A stretch of DNA of 64,000 nucleotides from Marinomonas gallaica (GTDB taxonomy: Bacteria; Pseudomonadota; Gammaproteobacteria; Pseudomonadales; Marinomonadaceae). Positions 24,915 through 34,110 of the stretch are shown in pieces. Position 1 is the stretch's first letter. Each line of letters starts with the position of its first letter. Position numbers and translations under genes: made by a program. The notes under the pieces are model-generated. The model saw only the letters and a list, made by a program, of their open reading frames with translations, was not told where the DNA came from and did not search any database. The stretch lies in NCBI RefSeq assembly GCF_001639745.1, contig NZ_LTAX01000007.1, positions 1-64,000 of the forward strand, in the 5' to 3' direction.

Positions 24915-25946
24915 GTGTCTATTGCCAATTTAATCGTCCATGAAGTTCAGAAAGCAGAAGGTGAGTCGAAAGCACTGTTGGTGGCTCGTCCAACAGAAAA
25001 CCCAATTGATGCGGACGCTGAGCAATTGGCGGCAAAGGTGACTAACCTATTTAATCGCTCTGGCATGAACACTGGGCAGTTCTCCAACCCTGAAGGCAGT
25101 GAAGAAGGCAGTAAACTACCTGCTCTTTTGCATAATCACTTTAATGGTCAAGGTTTTGATGATTTTGCTACGTTTACAAAGGCTTGCGCTGCAGAATATG
25201 TTCGCTTTTTAGAGCCAGTCAGTGAAGCTGAAGGTGGACTGCTTTGGTTTAATCATTATGAACTGGGCGGTGCTCATTTCTTATTTATTGTGTTATTGAA
25301 GCGTAAAGCCGGTATTACTCTTGGTGAAGATTTGAGCTTTGCTCAAGTAAACCAACTTGAAACAGATAAATTACACATGGCGATGCGAGTGAATTTGTCT
25401 GCGTATCATGACCGAGATGACACTCGTTACATCGCTTTTCGTTTCGGCAAAGCGCCTAAATGGGAAAGTGAATACTTTACTCAGTTCATTGGTTGTGATG
25501 AACCAAAAGTTGCTGCAAAAGAAACGCGTAAGTTAGTGGAGGCGGCGTCTGCGTTTTGCCAAAGCCAATCCATGTCTAGTAAAACAGCCAACGAGTTTAA
25601 ACGTGCAGTGGCTGAACAATGTCTTGAAAAAGCGGCTGAGCGTGAGCCACTTGAGTTGAGTGATGTCGCAAAACAAATAGAGTCTCGCTTTTCGACAGAT
25701 CAAGCCAATCAGTTTCTTGAAATGGCTGAGTCTGATGCCTTTCAGGTAGAGAAGGAGATTTTTGTTGAAAAGGCGGCGCTGAAAAAGCTGACGCGAGCGT
25801 CAGGGTCAAATCGTGCCCTAACGCTAAGTTTTGATACGGATTTATTGGGAGAAAGTATTGAGTTCAATGCAGATACCGGCGCGCTTACGATTAAAGAGCT
25901 GCCTCGTAGTTTATTGAAGCAGTTGATGTCACTTGAGTCCAAGTAA
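24915..25946 (+). CDS. yejK: Nucleoid-associated protein YejK/NdpA
   Basis: A 343-residue protein of the NdpA (37-kDa nucleoid-associated) family, which coats DNA in the nucleoid; precise function is unknown. Start: AAGAGG lies six bases before a GTG at 24915, giving VSIANLIVHEVQK, the expected N-terminus; a TTG at 24909 is a worse candidate. Length matches the family (about 335). Its last 18 bases overlap the end of the convergent HAD gene. The WFNHYELGGAHFLFIVLLKRK segment fits the family core. Confidence 0.9.
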   Translation: MSIANLIVHEVQKAEGESKALLVARPTENPIDADAEQLAAKVTNLFNRSGMNTGQFSNPEGSEEGSKLPALLHNHFNGQGFDDFATFTKACAAEYVRFLEPVSEAEGGLLWFNHYELGGAHFLFIVLLKRKAGITLGEDLSFAQVNQLETDKLHMAMRVNLSAYHDRDDTRYIAFRFGKAPKWESEYFTQFIGCDEPKVAAKETRKLVEAASAFCQSQSMSSKTANEFKRAVAEQCLEKAAEREPLELSDVAKQIESRFSTDQANQFLEMAESDAFQVEKEIFVEKAALKKLTRASGSNRALTLSFDTDLLGESIEFNADTGALTIKELPRSLLKQLMSLESK

Positions 25947-26576
25947 AACCATAAGCTCTGCCATCGAGTCGAAGGTGGCAGATGCGCCTGCTTCGATTTG
26001 CGCCTCTGCGGGAAGAACGTCACTGTAAGCCAGTACGGTCGCGCCAGCCGCTTTGCCAGCTCGAATGCCAGCTAGAGAGTCTTCAATAACGATGCAATGT
26101 TCAGGCGATACCTGCAAAGCATTGGCTGCGGCTAGATAGAGATCAGGAGCCGGTTTACCTTGGTCGACGTCATCAACGGCAAAGCGTGTTTTGAACTTGT
26201 GTGTTAGGCCGATTAGTTCAAGCTTAAGTTCCATCTCAGCCCGTTGCGCATTGGTCGCCATGGCAACAGGGCAAGTGATGGCGTCAAGTAATTCTCGAAC
26301 ACCTTCGATTGGGTGAAGGTCCGTTTTAATGGCGCAATTGAATTCTTCCCGATAATGGTTCAGGAAGTTATCTGGAAGAGGCTTGCCTAGCATGCTTTCT
26401 GCGAGAATGAGATTCTTATGGGTAGTAAAGCCTGCAAATTGCGTGTGCATAGTGTGGTCGTCTAACTCAAGTCCTAATTCGTTCAACATACGCTTAAGGA
26501 TATTGGAAGACAGAATCTCAGTGTCGACAATTACGCCGTCACAATCAAATAGAATGGCTTGGTAAGGGAAACGCAT
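25929..26576 (-). CDS. HAD-superfamily hydrolase, beta-phosphoglucomutase-like
   Basis: A 215-residue phosphatase or phosphomutase of HAD subclass IA. The nucleophile motif is LFDCDGVIVDTE (D11, D13), motif II is ATNAQR, the Lys is in DQGKPAPD, and motif III is VIEDSLAGIRAGKAAG. This set is typical of YieH/YcjU/GPH-type enzymes acting on sugar phosphates or 6-phosphogluconate. The frame runs upstream to 26666, but AGGAG lies six bases before the ATG at 26576, and the extra residues are ribosome-site shadow. It overlaps the yejK end by 18 bp. Confidence 0.9.
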   Translation of the reverse strand: MRFPYQAILFDCDGVIVDTEILSSNILKRMLNELGLELDDHTMHTQFAGFTTHKNLILAESMLGKPLPDNFLNHYREEFNCAIKTDLHPIEGVRELLDAITCPVAMATNAQRAEMELKLELIGLTHKFKTRFAVDDVDQGKPAPDLYLAAANALQVSPEHCIVIEDSLAGIRAGKAAGATVLAYSDVLPAEAQIEAGASATFDSMAELMVLLGLK

Positions 26577-26717
26577 AACAACTCCTAATAATTGAGTGGT
26601 TGAGCGAACAGAGTGTAGCGAGGGAAGTAGAAGAAAGGGAGGGGGTGTTATTTTTTTTCTCCCCAAATACTTGTTTTTTGTGAATTTCTTTCAGATTAAT
26701 CCAGTTTGAAAGTTGTG

Positions 26718-26996
26718 TTAGTGGCTCGGAATGTGTGCGCTAGCGCTGTGCTTTTTTGATATAAGTGCGGTGGCAGAGACCATGTTAAAGCTGGATTTAA
26801 GTGCTTTGCGAACGGCACGAAAAAATGTTGATGCGGTTTTAATAATTACCCCGCTAGTGCTGGGTTTTGTAGGGTTAAAGCCCCAGCTGTTTAGCAGTGC
26901 TTCGTATTGCTCTTGAGAGTCCTGTGTTTTCTTCGCTGCGCCAGTGTAGTGAAGGTTGTAAAGCGCTGCAGTGTTTACGTCTTCTGATGTGTACAT
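26718..26996 (-). CDS. Hypothetical protein (92 aa)
   Basis: A 92-residue protein with no recognised domain; a helix near 55-80 (TASTFFRAVRKALKSSFNM) is amphipathic and basic. GGAG lies seven bases before the ATG, supporting a real start. It stands alone between two unrelated genes. Function unknown; phasin- or membrane-interacting roles are possible but unsupported. Confidence 0.65.
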   Translation of the reverse strand: MYTSEDVNTAALYNLHYTGAAKKTQDSQEQYEALLNSWGFNPTKPSTSGVIIKTASTFFRAVRKALKSSFNMVSATALISKKHSASAHIPSH

Positions 26997-27130
26997 AATG
27001 TATCTCCGTGGGTGTTAATGTTTAAAATGTAGTTTTATTACTACATTTGTAGGTTAGTTGTTTGTTGTGTGTACTTCAAACGATGCTTTTTCACTAAATA
27101 GGTTAATTTTTTTCATCAATTGGGTGGTGT

Positions 27131-27601
27131 ATGTCTCAATATCGACCGTTATCAGACAGCGGTAAAGAATGGGTTTTTCGTCGAGAAGAGCCGTTTGTGT
27201 CGGAACAAGATCGAGCTCAAATTTTGCTTTTGAATCCTGTTGCTGGTGCCAATATATGGCGAGACTATGTCTCTGATGCGTGCTTATTTCCTGATTTGTT
27301 TGCTGATGATGTGTGGGTGAAAGCCAATCGTGTAGGGGGTGCAGATTGGGAGGCTTTATGGGAGTCTGATGAGTCAGGGTTTCCAGTCGAAGCTCTAGAG
27401 CATTGTGATAATTGGGGAGACGGCACCAAGATTTATTTCTGCTGCCATGCTGACTTTGTGATTGAGACCACGTGGGGGGTCTTTTTGCGTACTTGGAAAG
27501 CGTTCTTGTTCTTGGACAGTGATGCGATTCTTGTGGGTCGTAAGAAGAAACAGGCATTACAGTTTTGCGAAAACGGTGATGTGGCATTGCTGGTGCGTTA
27601 A
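27131..27601 (+). CDS. DUF2947 family protein
   Basis: A 156-residue soluble protein that fits the DUF2947 pattern: an N-terminal PLSDSGKEWVFRREE, middle EHCDNWGDGTKIYFCCHADFVIETTWGVFLRTWKAFLF, split here as DNWGD...YFCC and ETTWGVF, and a C-terminal LVGRKKKQALQF. Members are single-gene hypothetical proteins of gammaproteobacteria with no known role. The reverse-strand frame over the same bases is a shadow. The ribosome site is weak. Confidence 0.8.
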   Translation: MSQYRPLSDSGKEWVFRREEPFVSEQDRAQILLLNPVAGANIWRDYVSDACLFPDLFADDVWVKANRVGGADWEALWESDESGFPVEALEHCDNWGDGTKIYFCCHADFVIETTWGVFLRTWKAFLFLDSDAILVGRKKKQALQFCENGDVALLVR

Positions 27602-27620
27602 TAGCGCTTAGTTTCTGAGG

Positions 27621-27896
27621 TTACTTGCCTTCATCCAAAATGGCGAAGGATAAGCAAGTGCTGAACAGTAAACCGCCGACTACTAAGGGTGGTGTTGGAA
27701 AAATGAGCATAAGTGTGCCTGTGCCAGTCCAAAGCGCTTTAACAAGCTTGTGTTTAGCTTGGTAGTGCTCGGATTGACGGCGATAGTGAGCGTGCTTGCT
27801 GAGTCTTTCTTCTTCGATGCAATCACGCTGATACCAAGTAGGCATGAGCGTGATTAATGCAAGATATAAGTGGAATTCAATGAGTGCCTTCATCAT
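27621..27896 (-). CDS. Small membrane protein (91 aa)
   Basis: A 91-residue protein with an N-terminal hydrophobic stretch (about 5-20), a charged middle (RDCIEEERLSKHAHYRRQSEHYQ) and a C-terminal membrane span (about 58-85). No family recognised. The start has two adjacent ATG codons and a poor ribosome site. Confidence 0.6.
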   Translation of the reverse strand: MMKALIEFHLYLALITLMPTWYQRDCIEEERLSKHAHYRRQSEHYQAKHKLVKALWTGTGTLMLIFPTPPLVVGGLLFSTCLSFAILDEGK

Positions 27897-28039
27897 AGTT
27901 GGGCCCTGCGTTTCTTGACCGTAACGGGAATCGTTAGTTTGTATTTTAGGCGATTCTAGAGCTTTTGCTGATTATTCTTAGGTGATTTTATTGCAAGATG
28001 CTGGGACGACTTTAGTGGGGGGTGGTCTTAGGGTGAATG

Positions 28040-28768
28040 TTATATTGGGCTGTTGTGTCTTCTGCGGCTCCACATGCTGTGATCATTAAATACTCGATAA
28101 TAGTTGGCTAGGGCAGTGCTTTGTGTTTCTGCATTGGCTTGAGCAAGTAGCATGGCAACGACTTCTGCAGTGGCAAACTGATTATCGTGTTTAGCGTGTC
28201 GTACTTTAAAGGAACGTTGAGCGTCATCACTGACAGCGAAGGTGGGTATGTCATCAAGCCATCGGCTTTGGTGAAGCATCTTGCTGGCCAGGCGCCAGGT
28301 GGCATCAAGAATAATGACGTTTATAGGTGTCTCAAGCGAAGCCGGGCGTTCTAGGTCTTTATTTAACGCGGTCCTTTTTTCGGTATCGGGGAATAGGATG
28401 ATGCTTTTTCCTCTAAAGTGATCCAAATGGTCGAGTAGTTCTTGATCAGGGGTTGTTCGCGACCAGATGAATGCTTTTGTTTGTTCTGGAAATAAGTCTG
28501 CAATTAAGCGCCCGCTATTCGTTGGTTTGTGTATTTCTGTGTAATGAAATAGCAGTGTGAAGTTTATTGGGCTGGTATGAGGTGTTCTTTGATCGCAAAA
28601 GCACGCGAACGATGCCATTAAGCAGCACGGGCAACGTTCTGCGTTGGCGCCTCGAGCTATAAATGCTCTCTGACTGTTTTGTTTGGCGGCTTCTCTTAGC
28701 TGATCAACGCAATGCAGCGGATGTTTTCGAGGGCTTAGGTGGGTACGATTGCGTGTCATAGTGTTCAT
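28040..28768 (-). CDS. tapT: tRNA-uridine aminocarboxypropyltransferase (DTW domain)
   Basis: A 242-residue DTW-domain protein. CPCCLMASFACFC (near 47-59) is the N-terminal zinc-like cysteine cluster and ILDATWRLASKML is the family signature, here DATW where the classic form is DxTW. TapT adds the aminocarboxypropyl group of SAM to uridine 47 of tRNA (acp3U). The second ATG, at codon 4, is an equally possible start. Family firm; the reaction is by family. Confidence 0.88.
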   Translation of the reverse strand: MNTMTRNRTHLSPRKHPLHCVDQLREAAKQNSQRAFIARGANAERCPCCLMASFACFCDQRTPHTSPINFTLLFHYTEIHKPTNSGRLIADLFPEQTKAFIWSRTTPDQELLDHLDHFRGKSIILFPDTEKRTALNKDLERPASLETPINVIILDATWRLASKMLHQSRWLDDIPTFAVSDDAQRSFKVRHAKHDNQFATAEVVAMLLAQANAETQSTALANYYRVFNDHSMWSRRRHNSPI

Positions 28769-28954
28769 GTTTGGCAGGGTTATTCTAGAGCTGGCTAGTG
28801 TGACGTGTTTAATTATAATTTTCTATTAAAAATCAGTGGGCTTTACGCAAAATATGCAAATTTAATGGAATCACTGCAGAACTCTGAGATGCTTACTATC
28901 TACTGGCTCCATGTCACGCTAAGGTTAGCCAAGTGATGTTTTTATGAGTGGATT

Positions 28955-29713
28955 ATGAGTCGTTACATTTCGCCCGTGTTGTACGTTTTACTGATGTTAA
29001 TTGGGTGCGCAGCGTTCTTCTCAATTGCCGGTGTTCGAGTGGGCTTCATTGATCCCCATACCGCTTTTGGTTTGTTACGCAAAACGGTGTTTGCTGCTAT
29101 AGCGCTTACCGTGCTCACGTTAGCGTCTTTGTTGGTCTGTCGACGCGAGTGCAGTGCAGGTGGTCGAAGGTTCTTTATATTAGTAGCGGTTGTCTCTTTT
29201 ATATACAGTGTTATGTGGGTTGGTTTGTATACGCAAAAGTCAGCTTTGCCAGACTTATATGACATCACGACTGATTTTGAAAATCCCCCTATTTTTATCA
29301 ATATTGCTTTTCTTCGTAAGGGCTCTGAGCATGATCTTGTCTACGATGAAGCCTGGGCATCACTGCAGCAAAAGCATTATCCTAATGTTAAACCTTTGAT
29401 ACTCGAAACACCGTTTAAGCAAGCCTACATTGAAGCGATTCAATTGGTAAAAGAGCGTGGTTGGGATGTGGTCTCTCAATACCCTAATGCTGGCGTGATT
29501 GAAGCTACGGCTCGAACCCCTATTTTTGGTATGCGTAACGACATAGTCATTCGTCTTACTCGTCAGGATGAGTTTGTAGTGGTGGACATGCGTTCTTGTT
29601 CGCGGTCTGGCGAGTCTGATCATGGTAACAATGCAGAACGAATCATAGGCTTCTTAGGTGAGCTTGGTAGTCGTTTGAAACCTGCGCCGATAGGGCTTGC
29701 TTCCAGAATCTGA
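28955..29713 (+). CDS. DUF1499 membrane protein
   Basis: A 252-residue protein with three N-terminal membrane spans (about 8-28, 42-62 and 72-92) followed by a soluble DUF1499 domain (about 105-245), with PLILETPFKQAYIEAIQLVKERGWDVV and IIGFLGELGSRLK. Members are mostly single-gene envelope proteins of unknown role. It is followed 69 bp later by a TetR gene, which may regulate it. Confidence 0.83.
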   Translation: MSRYISPVLYVLLMLIGCAAFFSIAGVRVGFIDPHTAFGLLRKTVFAAIALTVLTLASLLVCRRECSAGGRRFFILVAVVSFIYSVMWVGLYTQKSALPDLYDITTDFENPPIFINIAFLRKGSEHDLVYDEAWASLQQKHYPNVKPLILETPFKQAYIEAIQLVKERGWDVVSQYPNAGVIEATARTPIFGMRNDIVIRLTRQDEFVVVDMRSCSRSGESDHGNNAERIIGFLGELGSRLKPAPIGLASRI

Positions 29714-29782
29714 TGTTTTGATGTTCACCCGCTGCTTGCTTTTGGTTAGACTCACTGAGTCTGACACGTGGAGTAAGTTACT

Positions 29783-30364
29783 GTGAATCGTCGTACTCAA
29801 CAAAAAGCCACTACTCGAGCCAAAATCAAAGACGCGGCAAAACAATCATTTTCTGATCATGGTATAGATGCTACGACCACACGTGAAATCAGCCGCTTGG
29901 CTGGTGTGGCAGTAGGGACGTTTTTTGTACATTTTCCTGATAAATTAGATTTAGTGAAAGAAATCTATTTTGATGAAATGGATGCAGCTTTAAACGCAGC
30001 GATAGGGACTTTTAAACCAACGTTATCTCCCACCGAATATCTTCTGCAAATTGCCCAAACCCTTTTTCCTTTCTATGCCAGTCACTTAGAGTTTACTAAA
30101 AATATCATGACCGACAGCGTGCTTAATGGCGGATTTCACACGCAACAGATGCTGTCTATTAGTGAAGGAATTAGTAAGCGATTTGAAGCGGTTGGTATTG
30201 ATCAGAAAACAGCACGTATTTTTTCTGAGAATATGCTTGCTAATTATTGGTTGGTTTTTATTGAGTCAATACCCGGTAACGCGTTTCTTTCCAAGCGAGC
30301 AATGCAGCGCTTGGAAAGTCTAAATCTACCTTTTAAAGTGTCTTATGAAAACGCAGTCAAATAG
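29783..30364 (+). CDS. TetR-family transcriptional regulator
   Basis: A 193-residue repressor-type protein with an N-terminal helix-turn-helix (about 10-55: RAKIKDAAKQSFSDHGIDAT and EISRLAGVAVGTFFVHFPDK) and a helical ligand-binding domain. A GTG start at 29783 has GGAG upstream. It is 69 bp after the DUF1499 gene and convergent with radD, whose stop is 9 bp away. Ligand unknown. Confidence 0.9.
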   Translation: MNRRTQQKATTRAKIKDAAKQSFSDHGIDATTTREISRLAGVAVGTFFVHFPDKLDLVKEIYFDEMDAALNAAIGTFKPTLSPTEYLLQIAQTLFPFYASHLEFTKNIMTDSVLNGGFHTQQMLSISEGISKRFEAVGIDQKTARIFSENMLANYWLVFIESIPGNAFLSKRAMQRLESLNLPFKVSYENAVK

Positions 30365-30372
30365 CGCTAGGC

Positions 30373-32124
30373 CTAGCGTACCTCGTTTGCTTTTCTATAG
30401 GGGCCTTGGTAGTCAAAAAGTAATTGGGTGACTTGCCAATAGCGTTTGGTCTGTTCGGCGATAACAAAGTCTGGGTGAGGTAAGTGTTCGATAAAAGGGG
30501 CGACTTGCTCTGCCTTATCAAATTCTACTGGTGTAGTGCCACCGCCAAGGCGGCGGGCAAATTCTTGATTGAAGCTATCGCGCCCTTTTGTAAAGTCAAA
30601 ATTATAGGTTTGTTTAAGCTCTTCGCCATCTTCATCATGATAACGAACGGTTAGTTTGTTGCCGTTTATGGAAGCGGAAATGGCTTGGCAGCGTATGACT
30701 TTATGGCCTTTTAAATTTAACGCTTTTTTTAGAATGTCGTCTGGGTCGATGAGTCGTTCATGACAGTGCTGGCAATGGCGTGCGGCTATGTCATTCTCTT
30801 CATTGCAGTATGGGCAGCGCTTGAACACAAAGCGATAATCGCATTGAAATTTACCGTCTAATGTCTCTACTAGCCCTTGGCATCGGCGACCATAGTGTTC
30901 AACAAGTGTGCCGTCCGCGGCTTTTATGCCCCAGAATATATTCTGATGCTCGCATTGCGGGCATTCCACTTGAACCAATTGAGACTTGCTGTTGGGTTTT
31001 TGCGAACCTATCTCGGGCTGGAAAACATCATAGCCGCTGTTGGTGTAATCTAAGATTAGGCAGTCCTGTTTATTGGGGTGTAAGCGTAGACCTCGACCAA
31101 CCATCTGTTGGAATAAACTAACCGATTCTGTGGGGCGTAATAAAGCGATTACATCCACGTGTGGTGCATCAAACCCAGTAGTGAGCACCGAAACATTCAC
31201 TAGATATTTGATTTTTTGCTGCTTAAAGTCATGAATGATTTGGTCCCGCTTAGTGATCGCTGTGTCGCCAGTAACGATTTGAGAGTGTTCAGCCGGTAAG
31301 TACCCCATTATTTCTTTGGCGTGTTCAACGGTGCTGGCGAAAATCATCACCCCCAGTCTGTTTTTTGCTAGCTCTTCTATCTGTTCACAGATGGCTTTGG
31401 TGACGCGAGGATGTTTGCTAACCAGTTCGTTGAGTTGTTGTTCAACGGGGGTCTGGTCTTCGTTGTATTCATTGCTGAGGAACTGACTAAAGTCGTAGTG
31501 AGCAACTGCGGCATCAAAGACTTTAGGCTCTGTTAAGTACCCCGATTTTACGAGGCGTCGCAGTGGTAATTCATAAATACATTTTTTGAAAAACGGGTTG
31601 TCTGTTTCTCGCGCAAAGCCCCAATAATGGTTTTGATAGATCCAGCCGCTGTGTAGGCGGTAAGGAGTGGCCGTTAGCCCTAAGATTTTTAAGGCTGGAT
31701 TGAGTTTTTTGAAATGCTGAATAACCGCATGATACTGGCCTTGTTCGGATTTAGGAATGCGGTGGCATTCATCAATAATGAGTAATGATAGTGGCTCATT
31801 ATGCTGCTCAAGGCCACGAGCAATGCTCTGAATGCTGGCGAAGGACACTTTGTTTTGGGTGTCTTTTCGGCCCAGTCCTGCAGAATAAATCCCTGCATCG
31901 ACGCCAAGTGCTGTGAGCTTTTGATGGTTTTGTTCTACCAGTTCTTTTACGTGGGTCAAGCAGATAACTTTTTGGCGAGCTAAGCGGCACAGCTCGGCTA
32001 TGACGAGACTTTTCCCAGCGCCCGTCGGTAGGACAATCACAGCCGAATCGTCGGTGCTGCGAAAATGATTCAAAGTGGCGTCTACGGCCTCTTTCTGATA
32101 GTCACGTAGTTGATACATTTGCAA
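30373..32124 (-). CDS. radD: SF2 DNA helicase-like protein RadD
   Basis: A 583-residue SF2 enzyme: Walker A LPTGAGKS near residue 36, DECH box (LIIDECHRIPK), motif III GLTATP, motif VI QMVGRGLR, then a C-terminal zinc-finger region with CPQCEH, CPYCNEE and CQHCH cysteine pairs. Length is close to E. coli RadD (586), an RecA-stimulating double-strand-break repair factor. The N-terminus MQMYQLRDYQKEAVDA fits the family. No neighbour is functionally linked. Confidence 0.92.
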   Translation of the reverse strand: MQMYQLRDYQKEAVDATLNHFRSTDDSAVIVLPTGAGKSLVIAELCRLARQKVICLTHVKELVEQNHQKLTALGVDAGIYSAGLGRKDTQNKVSFASIQSIARGLEQHNEPLSLLIIDECHRIPKSEQGQYHAVIQHFKKLNPALKILGLTATPYRLHSGWIYQNHYWGFARETDNPFFKKCIYELPLRRLVKSGYLTEPKVFDAAVAHYDFSQFLSNEYNEDQTPVEQQLNELVSKHPRVTKAICEQIEELAKNRLGVMIFASTVEHAKEIMGYLPAEHSQIVTGDTAITKRDQIIHDFKQQKIKYLVNVSVLTTGFDAPHVDVIALLRPTESVSLFQQMVGRGLRLHPNKQDCLILDYTNSGYDVFQPEIGSQKPNSKSQLVQVECPQCEHQNIFWGIKAADGTLVEHYGRRCQGLVETLDGKFQCDYRFVFKRCPYCNEENDIAARHCQHCHERLIDPDDILKKALNLKGHKVIRCQAISASINGNKLTVRYHDEDGEELKQTYNFDFTKGRDSFNQEFARRLGGGTTPVEFDKAEQVAPFIEHLPHPDFVIAEQTKRYWQVTQLLFDYQGPYRKANEVR

Positions 32125-32211
32125 AGAAATCGTCTAATAATGAGTGTTCTCGCGGGCACGCTACAGTATCATTCGCCGCTTTACAATCTTCATAGATAAT
32201 AGGTTTCCTTT

Positions 32212-32865
32212 ATGAGTGTTATCCAGCCGTTCACTTCCCACACGCCGTTTGATCAAGTGGTTGCGGATATTTGTGAAAAGGGGTGGAGCGTAACAGATGG
32301 GTTCTTTTCAGAGGAATTGATTGAAGCGCTTCTAGCGGATATTTCGGAGCTTGATAACGCCTATATGAAGCAGGCCGGGGTGGGGCGCTCGAGCGATCAT
32401 CAGGTTGTTTTGAATCGGCGCAGTGATTATATTCGTTGGATTGATCCAGTGACGTCCGCTCGTGCGGCTTTTTTGGATGCCATGTCAGAGTTGCGTTTAG
32501 CGTTTAATCGTCGATTGTTCATGGGGCTTTGGGATTACGAGGCGCATTTTGCACGTTATGAAGAAGGTGCTTTTTACGAAAAGCATGTGGATGCGTTCAA
32601 GGGTAAAAGTAATCGTGTGCTGTCAACGGTGCTGTATCTCAATGAAGCATGGGGCGATCAAGATGGCGGTGATTTTGTTTTGTTTGATGAGCAGGATGAA
32701 AACAAAGAAGTGGGTCGCTATGCCCCAATCAAAGGGCGTTTAGCCGTGTTTCTGAGTGAAGATTTTCCTCATGAAGTGCTTACGGCTAAGCGAACACGTC
32801 ACAGCATTGCTGGCTGGTTTCGCGTTAACAATAGCATTCAAAACAATGTTGACCCGGGTCAATAA
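32212..32865 (+). CDS. 2-oxoglutarate/Fe(II) oxygenase, prolyl 4-hydroxylase type
   Basis: A 217-residue Fe(II)/2-oxoglutarate oxygenase: iron ligands HVD (near 123) and a distal FPHEVL (H near 184), and RHSIAGWFRV holds the 2-oxoglutarate Arg. The prolyl-hydroxylase-like fold in small bacterial proteins hydroxylates elongation factor Tu or ribosomal proteins in some species; the target here is not known. ATG at 32212 follows TTTCCTTT with poor Shine-Dalgarno, but the frame and motifs are clear. It precedes trhO by 91 bp. Confidence 0.87.
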   Translation: MSVIQPFTSHTPFDQVVADICEKGWSVTDGFFSEELIEALLADISELDNAYMKQAGVGRSSDHQVVLNRRSDYIRWIDPVTSARAAFLDAMSELRLAFNRRLFMGLWDYEAHFARYEEGAFYEKHVDAFKGKSNRVLSTVLYLNEAWGDQDGGDFVLFDEQDENKEVGRYAPIKGRLAVFLSEDFPHEVLTAKRTRHSIAGWFRVNNSIQNNVDPGQ

Positions 32866-32956
32866 AATTCGCAATCAACTCCTCTTTTCTCTATAATGCG
32901 CGCCTTCAATTAAAGGCTCTGGTTTTACGTTCCAGAACGCATTAGGAGAGATAGAC

Positions 32957-33949
32957 GTGTCAAAAGTTGTGGTATGTGCTTTATATAAATTTGTTCAGTT
33001 AGATAACTACGAAGCGTTGCGTGAACCGCTTCGTCAAGTGTTAGAAGACAATGGTGTGCGTGGTACTTTGCTGCTAGCAAGTGAAGGTATTAATGGTACG
33101 GTTGCCGGTACTCGTGAAGGCATCGATGCCATGCTGGCGTGGTTGGCTCAACAACCGGGTTTGGATAATATCGTCTACAAAGAATCCTTTGATGAAGACA
33201 TGCCGTTCTACCGCACCAAAGTTAAGCTGAAGAAAGAAATCGTTACGATGGGTGTTGAAGGTGTCGACCCTCGTAAAGTTGTCGGTACGTACGTTAAGCC
33301 AAAAGATTGGAATGCTCTAATTTCTGATCCAGATGTTGTGTTGATTGATACCCGTAATGACTACGAATTCCAAATTGGTACTTTTGAAAATGCGGTAAAT
33401 CCTAAGACCGATACCTTCCGTGAATTTCCTGATTACGTCAAAGAGAACCTTGATCCTCAGAAGAACAAAAAGGTTGCGATGTTCTGTACTGGCGGTATCC
33501 GCTGTGAGAAATCGACGGCTTACTTGAAAGAGCAAGGGTTTGATGAGGTTTATCACTTAGAAGGCGGTATTCTGAAGTACTTGGAAGAAGTGCCAGAAGA
33601 AGACACTATGTGGCAGGGCGAATGTTTTGTGTTTGATAATCGTGTTTCTGTGAATCATAAGCTTGAAAAGGGTGAATACGGACAATGTCATGCGTGTCGT
33701 ATGCCGATCACAGAAGAAGAGAAGCAAGATGAGCGCTTTGAGCAAGGTGTCAGCTGCTCTCATTGCTTTGACAAATACACGGATGAGCAGCGCCGCCGAT
33801 TCATTGAGCGTGAGCGTCAAGTGCAGTTAGCGAAAGAGCGTGGCGAAGCTCACATTGGTGCTGAAGTGCTAGATGCGGTTGAAAAGCACCGCCGTGAGAA
33901 AGAGTTAGAGCGTGAACGTCAGCGTTTGGCGGGTCAGGCGTCCAACTAG
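32957..33949 (+). CDS. trhO: tRNA uridine(34) hydroxylase (YceA)
   Basis: A 330-residue protein with an N-terminal acylphosphatase-like domain, a rhodanese domain ([16 protein letters not shown], catalytic [10 protein letters not shown]) and a C-terminal cysteine-rich zinc-like region ([16 protein letters not shown]). TrhO makes ho5U34 in tRNA from O2. A GTG start at 32957 has AGGAG upstream. A terminator follows. The length matches the family. Confidence 0.95.
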   Translation: MSKVVVCALYKFVQLDNYEALREPLRQVLEDNGVRGTLLLASEGINGTVAGTREGIDAMLAWLAQQPGLDNIVYKESFDEDMPFYRTKVKLKKEIVTMGVEGVDPRKVVGTYVKPKDWNALISDPDVVLIDTRNDYEFQIGTFENAVNPKTDTFREFPDYVKENLDPQKNKKVAMFCTGGIRCEKSTAYLKEQGFDEVYHLEGGILKYLEEVPEEDTMWQGECFVFDNRVSVNHKLEKGEYGQCHACRMPITEEEKQDERFEQGVSCSHCFDKYTDEQRRRFIERERQVQLAKERGEAHIGAEVLDAVEKHRREKELERERQRLAGQASN

Positions 33950-33978
33950 TCTTTTTTGACTGATTAGTCCATTTTTTT

Positions 33979-34006
33979 AAAGGTCAACATGTGTTGGCCT
34001 TTTTTG
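33979..34006 (+). terminator. Terminator after trhO
   Basis: AAAGGTCAACA (33979-33989) pairs with TGTTGGCCTTTTTT (33992-34005), with one G-U pair, then runs of T. Confidence 0.75.
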
Positions 34007-34110
34007 TGTGCTTGAAGTTACAAAAAGTAACGATTACTATCTGGCGTTAGCAAAGAGTGTGAGTGAGTCGTGCTCTGATCTTTTATGTACGAATCTAGAA
34101 GGATTTTTAA

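Noticed and set aside
27054..27587. Reverse-strand frame of 177 codons over the DUF2947 gene
   Set aside because: The forward frame matches DUF2947 and the reverse product is Pro/His/Gln-rich without motifs, so it is a shadow.
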